Assembly (NCBI GenBank): GCA_963784415.1 | Contig: CAWARK010000002.1 | Coordinates: 558,001-622,000 of the forward strand | Direction: 5' to 3' | From: UBA7672 sp963784415 | GTDB lineage: Bacteria; Pseudomonadota; Alphaproteobacteria; Caulobacterales; Hyphomonadaceae | Length of the DNA stretch: 64,000 bases | Shown here: one piece after another, positions 45,116-55,677 of the stretch | Layout: every line of letters starts with the position of its first letter | How positions within the stretch are numbered: the first letter of the stretch is position 1 | Made by a program: the position numbers and the translations under genes | Notes under the pieces: generated by a model | The model's input: the letters and a program-made list of their open reading frames with translations, nothing else | Told to the model about the DNA's origin: nothing | Database searches by the model: none

Positions 45116-46906
45116 CTACTCGCGAACGTAACGGCCGGGGGCCGGTTCGAGGCGCGGGGTCGATTCCGGGAAGCTGTCGGCGGCGTCGATCTTCTTGCCG
45201 GAGCGCTTGGCGAGCCAGGTGACCCAGTCCGGCCACCACGATCCGTCATGCGCTTCGGTGCCGGCGCGCCAGGCGTCGAGGTCTGTGCCGGGGTCGGCGT
45301 CGGAGACCCAGTAGCCGTACTTGTTCTTGGCGGGCGGGTTCACGATGCCGGCGATGTGGCCGGACTGCGCGAGCACGAAGCGGCCGCCGCCTTTCAGGCG
45401 CGAGAGGCCTTTGAACGAAGCGGTCCACGGCGCGATGTGATCTTTCTCGCAGGCGACGACGTAGTGAGGCACCTTGATCTCGTCGAGGCTGACCTTCGCG
45501 CCATCGACTTCGAAATTGCCCTTGGCGAAGTCGTTGTCGCGATAGAGATGCGTGAGGTATTCCTGCGCCATGCGTTCGGGCAGGCGCGTTGAATCCTCGT
45601 TCCAGAACAGCAGGTCGAATTTCGGGCGCGGTTCGCCGAGCAGGTAGGCCTTCACGGCGGGTCCGTAGACGAGGTCGTTCGGGCGCAGGTAGCTGAACGT
45701 GCGCGCCATGATGCGCTGGTCGAGATAGCCCTTGCGCTTGGCCTCGATCATGATGCCGGAGATGAAGCCTTCATCGATGAAGGACTTCAGCGGGCCGGGG
45801 TCTTCGAAGTCGGTCAGCGCCGTGAAGAAGGTGCAGGACTTGGCGGGGTTCTCCTGCTTGGTCTTGGCGAGCCAGGCCTGCGTGAGCGCGAGCGTGGTGC
45901 CGCCGATGCAGTAGCCGACGACGTTGATGCCGTCATTGCCGTGCAGCTCGTTGACCTTGTTCATGGCGGGCACGATGCCCTCCTGGACATAGCTTTCCAT
46001 GCCGTAGTCGCGCAGGTCTTCGCGCGGGTTCTTCCAGCTGACGATGTAGACGGCGACGCCTTGCTCGGTGAGCCATTTCACCAGCGAGGATTTCGGCTGC
46101 AGGTCGAGGATGTAGAACTTGTTGATCCAGGGCGGGATCAGCAGGAGCGGACGGGAATAGACCTTCTCCGTCACCGGCTCGTAGCGGATCAGCTGGAACA
46201 GCGGCGTCTCGAAGACGACGTGACCGGGGGTGGTGGCGAGCGTTTCGCCGACCTTGAAAGCGTCGGGGTCTGCAAGCGTCACCAGCAGGTCGCCGCTGTT
46301 GCGCTCGAGATCCTTCACGAGGTTCTCGAGACCTTCGACGAGCGATTTGCCATTGGTCTCGACCGCTTTCTTCAGCGCTACCGGATTCGAGGCGAGGAAG
46401 TTGGAGGGTGAGAACAGGTCGACCAGCTGGTGCGTGAAGAAGTGGATCTGCTCGGAGTGCTTCTCGTCCTCGCCCTCGGACGCCGAGTCGGCGAGCGTTT
46501 CGAGATAGGCGGACATGATCTGGTACTGGCGCTTCAGGTAGTAGAAGAACGGGTGCTTGTCCCATTCCTCGTCCGAGAAGCGCGCATCCTCCGGCCCTTT
46601 TGCCTCGGCCGCCTTTGGCGCGCGCTGGGCGCCGGAGAGCAGGGCCTGAGTCATTTCGGCGTAGAGGGCGGTGGTGTGCTGCCAGAATTCGACCTGCGAC
46701 GAGAACGCCTTCATCGGGTTCGCCATCCAGCTCTGGGCCTGACCCATGGCGGTGCGCAGGAGAAGCGGGGAGCCGGGGCCTTCGACGCCGGGATTGCGGA
46801 CTTCACGGCGGGAGACCGCCAGAAACAGCCGCTGGAGCAGGAAGTTTATGCGCTGGAAGTTCTGGCCAACTTCAAAGGCGCCGAGTGAGCCAGCCTGATC
46901 GTTCAT
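45116..46906 (-). CDS. phaC: Class I poly(3-hydroxyalkanoate) synthase PhaC
   Basis: 596 residues from ATG 46906 (start of MNDQAGSLG). The alpha/beta-hydrolase core has the lipase-like box GYCIGG with catalytic Cys333, then Asp in CEKDHIAPW and His in QSGHIAGIVNPP. The N-terminal extension and FFYYLKRQYQ/SPSNFLASNPV are class I features. It polymerises 3-hydroxybutyryl-CoA at granules. The upstream ATG at 46969 is less likely. The SEDS-like gene follows in the same operon. Confidence 0.96.
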   Translation of the reverse strand: MNDQAGSLGAFEVGQNFQRINFLLQRLFLAVSRREVRNPGVEGPGSPLLLRTAMGQAQSWMANPMKAFSSQVEFWQHTTALYAEMTQALLSGAQRAPKAAEAKGPEDARFSDEEWDKHPFFYYLKRQYQIMSAYLETLADSASEGEDEKHSEQIHFFTHQLVDLFSPSNFLASNPVALKKAVETNGKSLVEGLENLVKDLERNSGDLLVTLADPDAFKVGETLATTPGHVVFETPLFQLIRYEPVTEKVYSRPLLLIPPWINKFYILDLQPKSSLVKWLTEQGVAVYIVSWKNPREDLRDYGMESYVQEGIVPAMNKVNELHGNDGINVVGYCIGGTTLALTQAWLAKTKQENPAKSCTFFTALTDFEDPGPLKSFIDEGFISGIMIEAKRKGYLDQRIMARTFSYLRPNDLVYGPAVKAYLLGEPRPKFDLLFWNEDSTRLPERMAQEYLTHLYRDNDFAKGNFEVDGAKVSLDEIKVPHYVVACEKDHIAPWTASFKGLSRLKGGGRFVLAQSGHIAGIVNPPAKNKYGYWVSDADPGTDLDAWRAGTEAHDGSWWPDWVTWLAKRSGKKIDAADSFPESTPRLEPAPGRYVRE

Positions 46907-47214
46907 GATCTGCCTAAAAACGTTTCCTGTGCGATAGGTAACACTGCCCTTGAAGCGGTCAAACGCCATATGGAAAAAGGATTTTTTCGGCAGCGCAGCA
47001 TTTCCAGACGCCCTGACGGAAGGCGATCAACCCGTTTTGACGACCTGCGGCAAATCCGTGCTTCGTGAATCGGGTGGAGCCGTGTAGACCGGCGATGGGG
47101 ATGCTGCACCTGCTCACTGAAGTCGGCTTGATTGCCCTGGAGACGCCTCCGCACATGCAGATTGGCTCCCTCTCACGCTGGTTGAAGCGCGACGCCGTTA
47201 CCTGGGAAGGCGCG
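46907..47214. other. Divergent intergenic region between phaC and the alpha/beta hydrolase
   Basis: 308 bases. It must hold the phaC promoter. An AT-rich stretch (46973-46990) and a TGCTGCGCTGCCG element on the minus strand (46988-47000) loosely resemble the TGC-rich sequence before the phasin gene. Nothing else stands out; in-frame codons continue upstream of 47215, so the hydrolase could start as early as 47065. Confidence 0.4.
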
Positions 47215-48010
47215 ATGTTCACCGTGTCGGTCCAGGGGACTGGACGCGATGTTGTGTTCATCCACGGTCTGGCGGCCTCGCCTGAGTGCTGGGAAGAGGC
47301 GGGCGAGTTCCTGACGGGCGTGCGTTCGCATGCGATCCACATGCGCGGCTTTGCCGGGCTGGCGCCGAGCGCTTTTCGCGATCCGATGAACTTCATGAAG
47401 CCGATGGCCGATGCGCTGGCCGGCTATATCCGCACGCTGAAGGCCGGGCCGGTGGCGGTCGTCGGACATTCGATGGGCGGGATCATCGCCCTGATGCTGG
47501 CGCGCGACCATGCCGACGTGGTCGACCGCGTCATGGTGGTGGACGTGCCGGCGTATTTCTCGGTGCTGATCAACCCGTTCGCCACGGCCACGGCCATGGC
47601 GCCTTTCGCCCAGCATTCGCGTCGCAGCTATGTCGAGCGGTCCAAGCTGGACCTGCACGAAGATATCCGCCGGACGACCGAAAAGCTGGTGCGCGATCCG
47701 GCCCATATGGCCCGCATCATCAAATGGGGCGTGGCCTCGGACCGCCAGACCACGGCGGACGTGATGGCCGAGGTGATGGTGACCGACCTGCGCGGCGACA
47801 TCGCAGCGCATCGAAGCGCCGGTGGACGTGATCTATGCCTGGGACCGGACGACGCCGACGTCCAAGCTGGGCATCGACCAGGTTTATACCTCGTCCTATT
47901 CCGGCCTGCGGGATGGGCGGCGGCTTCGCATCGACGACGCCCGTCACTATGTAATGTTTGACCAGCCTGCGGCGTTCTACGGCGCCGTCGAAGCGTGGCT
48001 GGCGCGCTAA
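47215..48010 (+). CDS. Alpha/beta hydrolase (one frameshift)
   Basis: About 264 residues after correction. FIHGLAAS (oxyanion), nucleophile elbow GHSMGG and a C-terminal DDARHYVMFDQP with the catalytic His are clear. An extra base near 47806-47812 breaks the frame before IEAPVDVIYAWD. ATG 47215 has GGAAGG just upstream; ATG 47155 is possible. Location between phaC and phaR suggests a role in PHB turnover, for example an intracellular depolymerase or thioesterase, but sequence alone does not show this. Confidence 0.82.
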
Positions 48011-48040
48011 GATACCATCGACAGACTTGCCGGATTGACC

Positions 48041-48643
48041 ATGAGCGAACCTGAAACCATCGAATTGCGCCGGTATCCCAGCCGGAAGCTCTATAACAAG
48101 AACGCATCCAGCTATGTGCGCCTGCCCGAAGTGGCGGAGATGGTGCGCAATGGCGCGAACATCCGCGTCGAGGACACCGAGTCCGGCGAGGATGTGACGC
48201 GGCAGGTCTTGCTGCAGATCATCATGGAGCAGGAAGGCAAGTCGGCGGGCGCGATGCTGTCAGCCGACCTGATGATGGACATGATCCGGCTGCACCAGTC
48301 CAAGGCCAGCGAGATGATGACCGGCCTGTTCGAACAGTCTGTCGCTTTCATCCGCACCCAGCAGGAGCAGCTCGCCAGCCAGGTGAGCGGCGCGATGTCT
48401 GGCGCCATCAAGCAACCGTGGAACGTGTTCGATCCCGGCGCGATGCAGGAGATGCAGCGTGAATACCAGAAACGCCTCGCCGGCTTCTGGAGCGGCGCGA
48501 TCCCGGGAATGTCCGGCATGGCCGCCATGCAGCCGAAGAAGGCCGAAGCCCAGCCCGAGCCGACCGCCGCGAACGACGCCGACGAGCTGAAGGCGCTGCG
48601 CGCCCGGCTCGAAGAGCTCGAGAAGAAAGCCGCGAAGAAGTAG
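48041..48643 (+). CDS. phaR: Polyhydroxyalkanoate synthesis repressor PhaR
   Basis: 200 residues. The N-terminal domain starts with the PhaR hallmark IELRRYPSRKLYNKNASSYVRL and runs to about 60 (DNA/PHB binding); the remainder is helical with a Lys/Glu coiled-coil tail. PhaR represses phasin genes and binds nascent PHB granules, releasing DNA. ATG 48041 is chosen; a TTG two codons earlier is less likely. Terminator follows at 48681-48708. Confidence 0.95.
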   Translation: MSEPETIELRRYPSRKLYNKNASSYVRLPEVAEMVRNGANIRVEDTESGEDVTRQVLLQIIMEQEGKSAGAMLSADLMMDMIRLHQSKASEMMTGLFEQSVAFIRTQQEQLASQVSGAMSGAIKQPWNVFDPGAMQEMQREYQKRLAGFWSGAIPGMSGMAAMQPKKAEAQPEPTAANDADELKALRARLEELEKKAAKK

Positions 48644-48680
48644 CGGCCTCGCTCTTCAATCTCACAATCCAGAAACAAAA

Positions 48681-48708
48681 TCGCCAGCGGCTTGGGAGCC
48701 GCTGGCGA
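48681..48708. terminator. Bidirectional terminator between phaR and the TonB receptor
   Basis: A perfect 12-bp stem (48681-48692 with 48697-48708) with A run before and T-rich sequence after, serving the convergent phaR and TonB-receptor genes. Confidence 0.85.
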
Positions 48709-48734
48709 AATGTCGTTTCAGTGTGTTCGACCGG

Positions 48735-51578
48735 TTAGCCCTTGATCGCAACCCGGACGTAGCCGAAGCGGCCCGGCGGGTCATAGGTCGTCGGGTCGAA
48801 GTTGTTGAGGCCGCAGGAGAAGCAGGCCGGCGGATCTTCATCCGTCAGGTTCAGCACGCCAACCGTGAGGACGGCGTTGTCCTGCATGAACTCCGGCGTC
48901 CAGCGGAACTGGGCGTCGAGGTAGGTCATCGCGTCGAGCTTGTTGCCCGGCTCGGTAACCGACGACACGTGACGCGCCAGCACCGAAGCGCCGAACGGTC
49001 CGAGGCTCCAGTCGACGTTGAACGAGGTCTTCCATTCCGGATAGGCCTGGTCCGGGCTTCCGCGTTCCGTGCCTTCACGGGAGACCGGCGTGAGGCCGGC
49101 CGAGGTCGGGACGAACTCCGTGAACTCGTCGAGGTGAGCCGTGGTAAGGCGGAGGTCGATCGTACCGATCGACATTTCCGGCGCGCCGTAGGTGACGGTG
49201 AAGTCAGCCTGCTTGGTCTTCAGGCCACCGATGTTGATCAGCGGGTTGGCGATGCCGATCACCTGACCCGAAGCCGTGCGGGTGATCGTGTTGCAGGCCA
49301 GAAGGTCGAGCGTCTGGGCGCAGCGGTCGAGCAGGGCCTGACCGTTTTGTGCCTGGATGGCGTCCTTGAGGTCGATGTCAGCGTAGTTGACCTCGAAGGT
49401 CATGCCGCGTGTCCACGTCTGGTCCTTGAGGAACTCAGGGCTCCACACGGCGCCGGCATTCCAGGACTCGCTGGTTTCCGGCGTCAGGTTCTGGTTGCCG
49501 CTGGTGATCACGCCGATCTGCGGGTTGAGCTGCACGTAGGAGCCATCGGCAGGGACGCCGCGGGCGATGCAGTTCTGCTGGATGATCGCAGGTTGCGTCA
49601 GGAAGCCCGAGCAGGGATCCACGACTTCCTGGTCGAAGCGCGAGGCCGAGCCGAACAGTTCGCCGATGGACGGGGCGCGGAAGCCCTGGCCCCAGCTGGC
49701 GCGCAGCAGGACATCGTCGACCGGACGGTAAACCGCGCCGGCCTTGACGGTGCTGTCGCTGCCCGAGGTCGAGTAGTCGAAGGTACGGCCGGCGACGCTG
49801 AACGACAGCTCTTTCGCGAACGGCAGATCCTTGAGGGCCGGGATGCTGAACTCGACATACGCCTCATCGACGTCGATCGAGCCAGCGGCCGGTTGCGCCG
49901 GGATGTCCGAAGACAGGCCGGCTGCGACGATAGCGTCAGGCTGGAACGAGCCCTTCGTCTGGCGATGCTCAAGGCCGAAGGCGACCTGCAGCGGTCCTGC
50001 CGGAAGCTCGAACAGATCGCCGGTGACGTTGGCGCTGAAATCGCGGAGTTCCTGCTCCGAGGAGTCATGCTGGACGAAACCGATGAAGGCGAGCTGATCG
50101 GCCGTGATCGTGCCGGCGCCGCCAAACAGGTTCAGCGGAACGCACGAACCCGTGCACTGTGCGATCGGGCCGAGGGCCTGTTGCACGCGCTGGGCGTTGA
50201 CGTTGCCGGTGAAGGTTTGCTCAGCCGTGTTGCGCGACCAGACGGCGTTCGCGTCCCAGAACCAGTTACGGTCGAGGAGGTTGACGTCGCCGCTGAGCGT
50301 GCCGGTGACATTGAACGTGTTGACGTCCTGCTCGTAATGACGCGGACCAGCTTCAACGAGACGCCGGCCGATGAAGGTTAGCGTGCCGGCTTCGAGGTCG
50401 AAGCCGAACGGGTTGAAGGGGTTGGTGGCGTCGATGGTGACCTGGTCGAGCAGGTTGCCGTTGCCGGCGTCCGGTCCGACGAACAGCGGCAGAGGCGCCG
50501 CCTGGTTGGCCGAGCGGCGGTTCACGTAGGTCGCCTTGCCCGAGAACTTCAGGTTGTCGGCGAACTCATGCTCGATATTGGCGAACAGGCCGAGACGCTC
50601 TGACGGGGTGGCGACGTAGTTGAACGGCTGGAAGTTGAAGCGGTCCGCCGTCGTGAAGTCCTTGAAAGGCGACGCGGGGCCGGTGGGGTTGGCCGGGTTG
50701 TAGGCCGGTACGACGCCCGGCGCCAAAGCAGCCCGGAGCGTCATGTCCATGGCCGTGCCCGTGTTCGGGTCGGTCACGATGAAGCGGCCAAGCGGCGTAC
50801 CCGAGGAGCAACCGCCATCGAGGCAGGAGCTGGAGTTCGGGGTCGGAAAGGCGGTGGTCGGACGGTCAGCCGACAGGACACCGTCCTGGTTGAGATAGCT
50901 GACGCCGAGCACGGCGCTCGTGCGGTCGCTGTTGACGCCGAAGCTGAGATTATACTGCTGGGTGACACCATCGCCGTCTTCGTAGCCGCCGATTTCGGCG
51001 CTGGCTTCGAGGCCGTCCTGGTGTTTCTTCGTGATGATGTTGACGACGCCCGCGATGGCGTCCGAACCGTAGATCGGCGAGGCTCCTTCCTGCAGGACTT
51101 CGATACGCTCGATCATGTTCGAGGGGATCGTGTTGAGGTCAACCGAACCCGGCACGCCGGACGCCGATGCGCCCTGCACCCAGCGGATACCGTCGACGAG
51201 CACGAGCACGCGACGCGAACCGAGATAGCGGAGGTCGATCTCTGCTGCGCCGGCGCCGACGCCGCCGCCATCCGGCGGGTTGCCGAAGTTACCGGAGTTG
51301 TTGTTGCGCTGGTTGAGGCCGCCCGATGCGATGGGCAGGCGTTGCAGGATGTCGGCCGTCGAGGTGAGGCCGGTCTTGTCGATTTCTTCCTCGCCGACCG
51401 TGGTGATCGGCGCGATCTGATCGAGCGGGTCGACACGGATGCGCGAACCGGTGATGACCACCGTGTCGCGGCCTTCGGTATCGGCCTGTTGAGCGAAAGC
51501 CGGGGCGGTCAGAGCGGTGGCAAGAGCCACGACGCTTAGACCCAACATCACCCGGCGACGAAGTGAACGAACCATCAC
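48735..51578 (-). CDS. TonB-dependent outer-membrane receptor
   Basis: 947 residues, intact. Signal peptide ending APAFAQQ; plug domain (about 35-165) with VVITGSRIRVDPLDQIAPIT, DLRYLGSRRVLVLVDGIRW and IYGSDAIAGVVNIITKK; then a 22-strand barrel. The ligand is unknown; long plug-barrel proteins of this oar/CirA-like type in Caulobacterales often import oligosaccharides or peptides. It follows the penicillin acylase on the same strand after 276 bases, so peptide or amide uptake is possible. Confidence 0.95.
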   Translation of the reverse strand: MMVRSLRRRVMLGLSVVALATALTAPAFAQQADTEGRDTVVITGSRIRVDPLDQIAPITTVGEEEIDKTGLTSTADILQRLPIASGGLNQRNNNSGNFGNPPDGGGVGAGAAEIDLRYLGSRRVLVLVDGIRWVQGASASGVPGSVDLNTIPSNMIERIEVLQEGASPIYGSDAIAGVVNIITKKHQDGLEASAEIGGYEDGDGVTQQYNLSFGVNSDRTSAVLGVSYLNQDGVLSADRPTTAFPTPNSSSCLDGGCSSGTPLGRFIVTDPNTGTAMDMTLRAALAPGVVPAYNPANPTGPASPFKDFTTADRFNFQPFNYVATPSERLGLFANIEHEFADNLKFSGKATYVNRRSANQAAPLPLFVGPDAGNGNLLDQVTIDATNPFNPFGFDLEAGTLTFIGRRLVEAGPRHYEQDVNTFNVTGTLSGDVNLLDRNWFWDANAVWSRNTAEQTFTGNVNAQRVQQALGPIAQCTGSCVPLNLFGGAGTITADQLAFIGFVQHDSSEQELRDFSANVTGDLFELPAGPLQVAFGLEHRQTKGSFQPDAIVAAGLSSDIPAQPAAGSIDVDEAYVEFSIPALKDLPFAKELSFSVAGRTFDYSTSGSDSTVKAGAVYRPVDDVLLRASWGQGFRAPSIGELFGSASRFDQEVVDPCSGFLTQPAIIQQNCIARGVPADGSYVQLNPQIGVITSGNQNLTPETSESWNAGAVWSPEFLKDQTWTRGMTFEVNYADIDLKDAIQAQNGQALLDRCAQTLDLLACNTITRTASGQVIGIANPLINIGGLKTKQADFTVTYGAPEMSIGTIDLRLTTAHLDEFTEFVPTSAGLTPVSREGTERGSPDQAYPEWKTSFNVDWSLGPFGASVLARHVSSVTEPGNKLDAMTYLDAQFRWTPEFMQDNAVLTVGVLNLTDEDPPACFSCGLNNFDPTTYDPPGRFGYVRVAIKG

Positions 51579-51854
51579 TGTCTCCCCTGAAAAGCTACGC
51601 GCGGGCTTTTGCCCGCAGTGCCTTAACCGTTTGCTCCTGCGACAAAACTGTCAAACGTTATCGCTGGAGTTGGGGAGGGAAAGTGACTTCGTTGCGCTGT
51701 GGCGACAGTCGCCTGCCACGCGAGTTTTCGAAAGTTCCGTATACGGCGTATCGGTTCGCAGTTTTCTCGCGCTCCTCCGAAGAGAAGCGCGAGCCTTACT
51801 CGCTTCGATAACGAATACCGTGCGTCGACGCGATTGTGTGTTGATGGCGACGAT

Positions 51855-54011
51855 CTATTTTCCCGGGCGGTAGTCGCGTTCGGCTTCCGCCAGCACGGCT
51901 TGCAGCGTCATCGGCGGCTGCTTCCATTTCTCAGCGGCGAAGATCGGCGACTGGTCCGCATAGTGCGGCGAGGACGCGTCGAGCGTGGCCGAGCCGTATT
52001 GGTGGATGGTGTCGATCCTGTACGTGCCGTCCGGCGCCCAGTCGGCGATGGCGACGTAGGTGTCACCGGCGCGGCCGGAGCGGAACTTGTCCTTCATGAG
52101 ATCGCCCGCGACGTAGACGGCGCGCAGCGTGTCGGGGCCACCATTGGTGGGCCATGACTCGTTTCCGCGCTTCACGCGGCTGACTTCGCTCCATTTCGGA
52201 TCGATGCGGCCGACGGAGGCTTTCAGAAGCGCAGCTGTCTGCTTGAGCGCGGCGAGGGCTTTGGTGCGATCGTAGGTGTCGTGGATCTGGCTCCCCATCG
52301 CGGCCTGGCCGGTGAAGATGGTGAGCGCAGCGTTGCGGTTCTCCATGTCGGCGACGCCATCCCACGCGGCGACGACGTCCAAGGCGGCCTTGAGATCGGC
52401 GTCGCTACCCGGGTCGACGTTCTTGAAGTCGGCTTTCATTTTCATGACCTGCGAGCCGGCCGAATACTTGTCGTCCAGCTTGTAGGCGAAGAACTCGTCA
52501 CGGGTGATCGAGGTGTCGGCGCCGAACAGCTCCTGTCCGCGCAGGCCGCGATTGGTGACCAGCGTGTCGAGGCCGAATTCGCGCGGATAGTTTTCGGCTT
52601 TCGGATTGTCTTCAGGGCCGGACACCAGCAGCGGCGAGTGGTTGGAGTTCACGATGTAGCCGGACTTCGGACGGATGACGGACGGGAGCGCGGTGGGCGA
52701 CTCCCAGCCTTTCCAGAGCGTTTCGGAAATGTCGCCGGGCAGAACCTTGGTGCGGTCCCAGCCGGGCTCGCGCTTCGGCATGTGGGCGTTCCAGAAATAG
52801 GCGATGCCGCCTTTGGAATCCGCCACGATGTAGTTCACCGACGGGATCGAGTTGTACTTGATCTGGGCGGCGCGCCAGTCGTCGACCGTCTTCGCCATGT
52901 TCATCGCGAGATACTGGTCGAGGTGGCCGAAGTCGCCCTTGCCGACATAGGACAGCGCGTAGACGCCCTTGTCGGTGACGTAGACGGGGCCGTGCTCGGA
53001 GGTGAGGCCGGTGCGCTCAACGGGCACGAGCGCGCCGTTGCGCAGGACGTTGTACTTGATCTGCTTGCGCTCGAGGGTCTTCCAGACGCCGTCCATGCGG
53101 TACTTGGTCGGGTTCTTCTCGTCGTCGACGACGAGCTTGAACGTGTCGAAGAGGTCCGGCTTGTTGACGGTGGAGGCCCAGCCGAAGTTGGGGCCGACGC
53201 CGGTGAGGATGATGGGCGTGCCGGGGAAGAGGCCGCCGATCAGGTCGATGCCTTCTTCGGATTTGAGGCGCGCTTCGTACCAGGCGACGCGGCCTTCATA
53301 GGGCTGGTGCGAGTTGGCGGCGAGGCGGGTGTGGCCGTCGGCGGAGCGGCTCGGGCCGACAGCGAGGCCGTTGGAGCCAAGCTCGATGTCGTCGGTGCGT
53401 GTCGATGAAGGCCTGGCGCGTGGACTTGGTCGACATCTCCATGTTGGCGCGGCCCGAGAGGAGCGAGTCGACCTCGCCCTCAAAGCCGTAGAACGACATC
53501 GGGCGATTGACGAAGCCCGCCATGATGTCCCGGCCGGTGACCGGCATGGTGCGGGCGCAGCCGGTGTCGGGGTGGTCGGCGCAGAAGACGTTCAAGCCGG
53601 CGGCGTAGGCTTCGGCGACCGCTTTGGATTTCGGCGAGGCCTTCGCATCATAGTCGCGATTGACGATCTCGGTGTTGCCGAGGGCGAGGATCAGATCATC
53701 CGATTTGGCGCCGCTGTCGCCGACGATCTCGGAGAGCGTGCCGCGGCTGGAACGGATGACTTCCTCGATGGTCTTCCAGTCGTCTTCGGCGTGCGCATAG
53801 GCGAGGCCATAGGCGACGTCTGCATTGCGCTTGCCGTAGATGTGCGGGACGCCGAAATGATCGCGGATGACACGGGCGTCGTAGTTCTGCGCGACGCTGT
53901 GCGCGATGGCGCCGTCGAAGGGAGCGCCGGGCGTGTAGCTGGCGCGGGAGCCGTGGCGCAGGATGCGAGTGCGAATGCGCTGACACCTAGCGCAAGCGTG
54001 CGGATGGCCAT
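51855..54011 (-). CDS. Penicillin acylase family (Ntn) hydrolase (two frameshifts)
   Basis: About 718 residues after correction. Lipoprotein-like signal (MAIRTLALGVSAFALASCA), alpha chain region with VIRDHFGVPHIYGKRNADVAYGLAYAHAEDDW, and the new N-terminal nucleophile Ser in ELGSNGLAVGPSRSADG followed by LAANSHQPY (beta chain). One base is missing near 53935-53965 and one is extra near 53391-53410, just before the Ser motif. Such autoproteolysed acylases cleave amides: beta-lactams, N-acyl homoserine lactones or cyclic lipopeptides. The substrate is unknown. Confidence 0.88.
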
Positions 54012-54073
54012 GGCGGATCTCCCGATTGATACGGGAGCGTAGCGGTGTGCGGGTGACAACGCTAGTGAGCACG

Positions 54074-54199
54074 GCCTCGTCCTTCGAGACGATCGCTTCG
54101 CGATCCCTCAGGATGAGGCCTTGCGAAGCAGTATGGTTGCTATGAGACCTCATCCTGAGGGATCGGCGCGTAGCGGCGATCGTCTCGAAGGACGAGGTC
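54074..54199. repeat. Paired palindromic intergenic repeat (REP-like)
   Basis: Two inverted copies of a roughly 46-53 bp element (54074-54119 and 54147-54199) share CCTCATCCTGAGG-type and CTCGTCCTTCGAGAC-type ends and form a large hairpin with a short middle. Intergenic repeats with these end sequences are widespread in alphaproteobacteria. It lies between the acylase and Mpl-like genes. Confidence 0.8.
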
Positions 54200-54203
54200 G
54201 GGC

Positions 54204-55652
54204 TTACAGTTCTAGAAATTCTTCTCGCCCTACGCGCCGCAGCACATCGGCGGCGAATTCGGACAGCGTGTCATCGCGGGCGCCCATCACGACAATGAGG
54301 TCGCCGGGTTGTGCGAGTTCCACGATCTTGTCGCCGCAGGCGGCGCGGTCGGGCAGGGCGGCGGCGTTCTTGCCGTGGGCGGTGACGCCCTGCGCGATGA
54401 CGTTGGAGCCCATCGACTTGTCGACGGTGCCGCCGAAATAGGCGGGCTCGGGCATGAAGAGCATGTCCTTCGCGGCGAGGTCGCGCGCGAACATCTCGAT
54501 CAGCTGGTCTTTCATCTGGCGGATGGGGCCATAGCCGTGCGGTTGCCACATCACGAGCAGGCGGCCGGGGAAAGTGATGGAGCGTTGCGAGGGTGGCGGC
54601 GATCTTGTCGGGGTTGTGCCCGAAATCGTCGATGACGGTGATGTCCTTGGCGGTGCCGACGACTTCGAGGCGGCGGCGGATGCCGACGAAGTTCATCAGG
54701 GCGAGCGTGGCTTCGCGCAGCGAGAGACCGCAGGCGCGGGCGGCGGCGATGGCGGCGAGGCCGTTGGAGAGGTTGTGGCGGCCGGGCGTCTGCAGGCAGA
54801 TGCGCTGACGCTCGCCGGTGGATTTTTCGGTGACGATGCAGGACTGGCCATCGGGCTGGGTGATCAGATCGGAGATGCAGAAGTCGGCGTTCGTGTCGGT
54901 CAGCGAGTAGGTGAGGGCGTCGGGCAGGTTCAGCTCGGATGCGAGGCGGCGGGTTTCGTCATTGTCGAGGTTGAAGACGGCGACCTGCGCCTTCGAGACG
55001 AAGTCGGTGAACAGGCGGCGGAGTTCGTCCATCGACTTGTGGTCGAGGGCGATGTTGTTGAGCACGGCGATGGTCGGCTGGTAGAGCGCGATCGAGCCGT
55101 CGCTTTCATCGACTTCGGAGACGAAGATGTCGCCTTCGCCGACGATGGCGGAGGCGAAGGGGAAGTCTCCGGCAACAAAATTCTTCATCACGGCACCGTT
55201 CATGACGGTCGGGTCGCGGCGGGTGGCGTAGAGGATCCAGGCGATCATGCCGGTGGTGGTCGATTTGCCCGAGGTGCCGCCGACGGCGATCGAGACTTTC
55301 GCGGAGTTGACCAGCTGGGCCAGCAGCTGCGGGCGTGTCACCTGCGGGCAGCCGAGCGCCTTGGCGGCGACGACGTCCGGCACGGTGTCCTCGACGGCGG
55401 CGGAGGTGACGAGAAGCTGGCTCTTGCTGGTGACGCCGGAGCCGTCCTGGGCATGGAGGCCGATGCCGCGGGCTTTCAGGAAGTCGAACTTGGAGGCGGT
55501 GCGTCCGGCGTCGAGCGAACGGTCCGACCCCTCGACATCGTAGCCGCGCGCCTTGACGATCAGGGCCAGCGGCAACATTCCGCTGCCGCCGATGCCGCAG
55601 AAGAAGTAGGGTCCCTGATGGGCCAGATCTGGGCGGTCTGTGAGTCTGACAT
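54204..55652 (-). CDS. mpl: Mur ligase family protein, probable Mpl (murein tripeptide recycling ligase); two frameshifts
   Basis: About 482 residues after correction. The start after restoring one C (run at 55620-55622) reads MSDSQTAQIWPHQGPYFFCGIGGSG, a Rossmann N-terminal domain. P-loop GGTSGKSTTTGMI, metal site SEVDESDGS and C-terminal domain IDDFGHNPDKI, then, past a second indel (C run, 54567-54570), FPGRLLVMWQPHG. The MurC/Mpl form is clear. Mpl is favoured over MurC because it is divergent, 25 bases apart, from an LD-carboxypeptidase gene; together they would recycle murein peptides onto UDP-MurNAc. Confidence 0.85.
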
Positions 55653-55677
55653 AGCGGCATGTCTCAGCGAGGCGCGT

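Noticed and set aside
48723..50381. 552-codon open frame opposite the TonB receptor
   Set aside because: Antisense shadow with composition bias; the receptor frame is unmistakable.
52281..53408. Long open frame opposite the penicillin acylase
   Set aside because: Antisense shadow; sequence is low-complexity Val/Gly/Arg with no family features.
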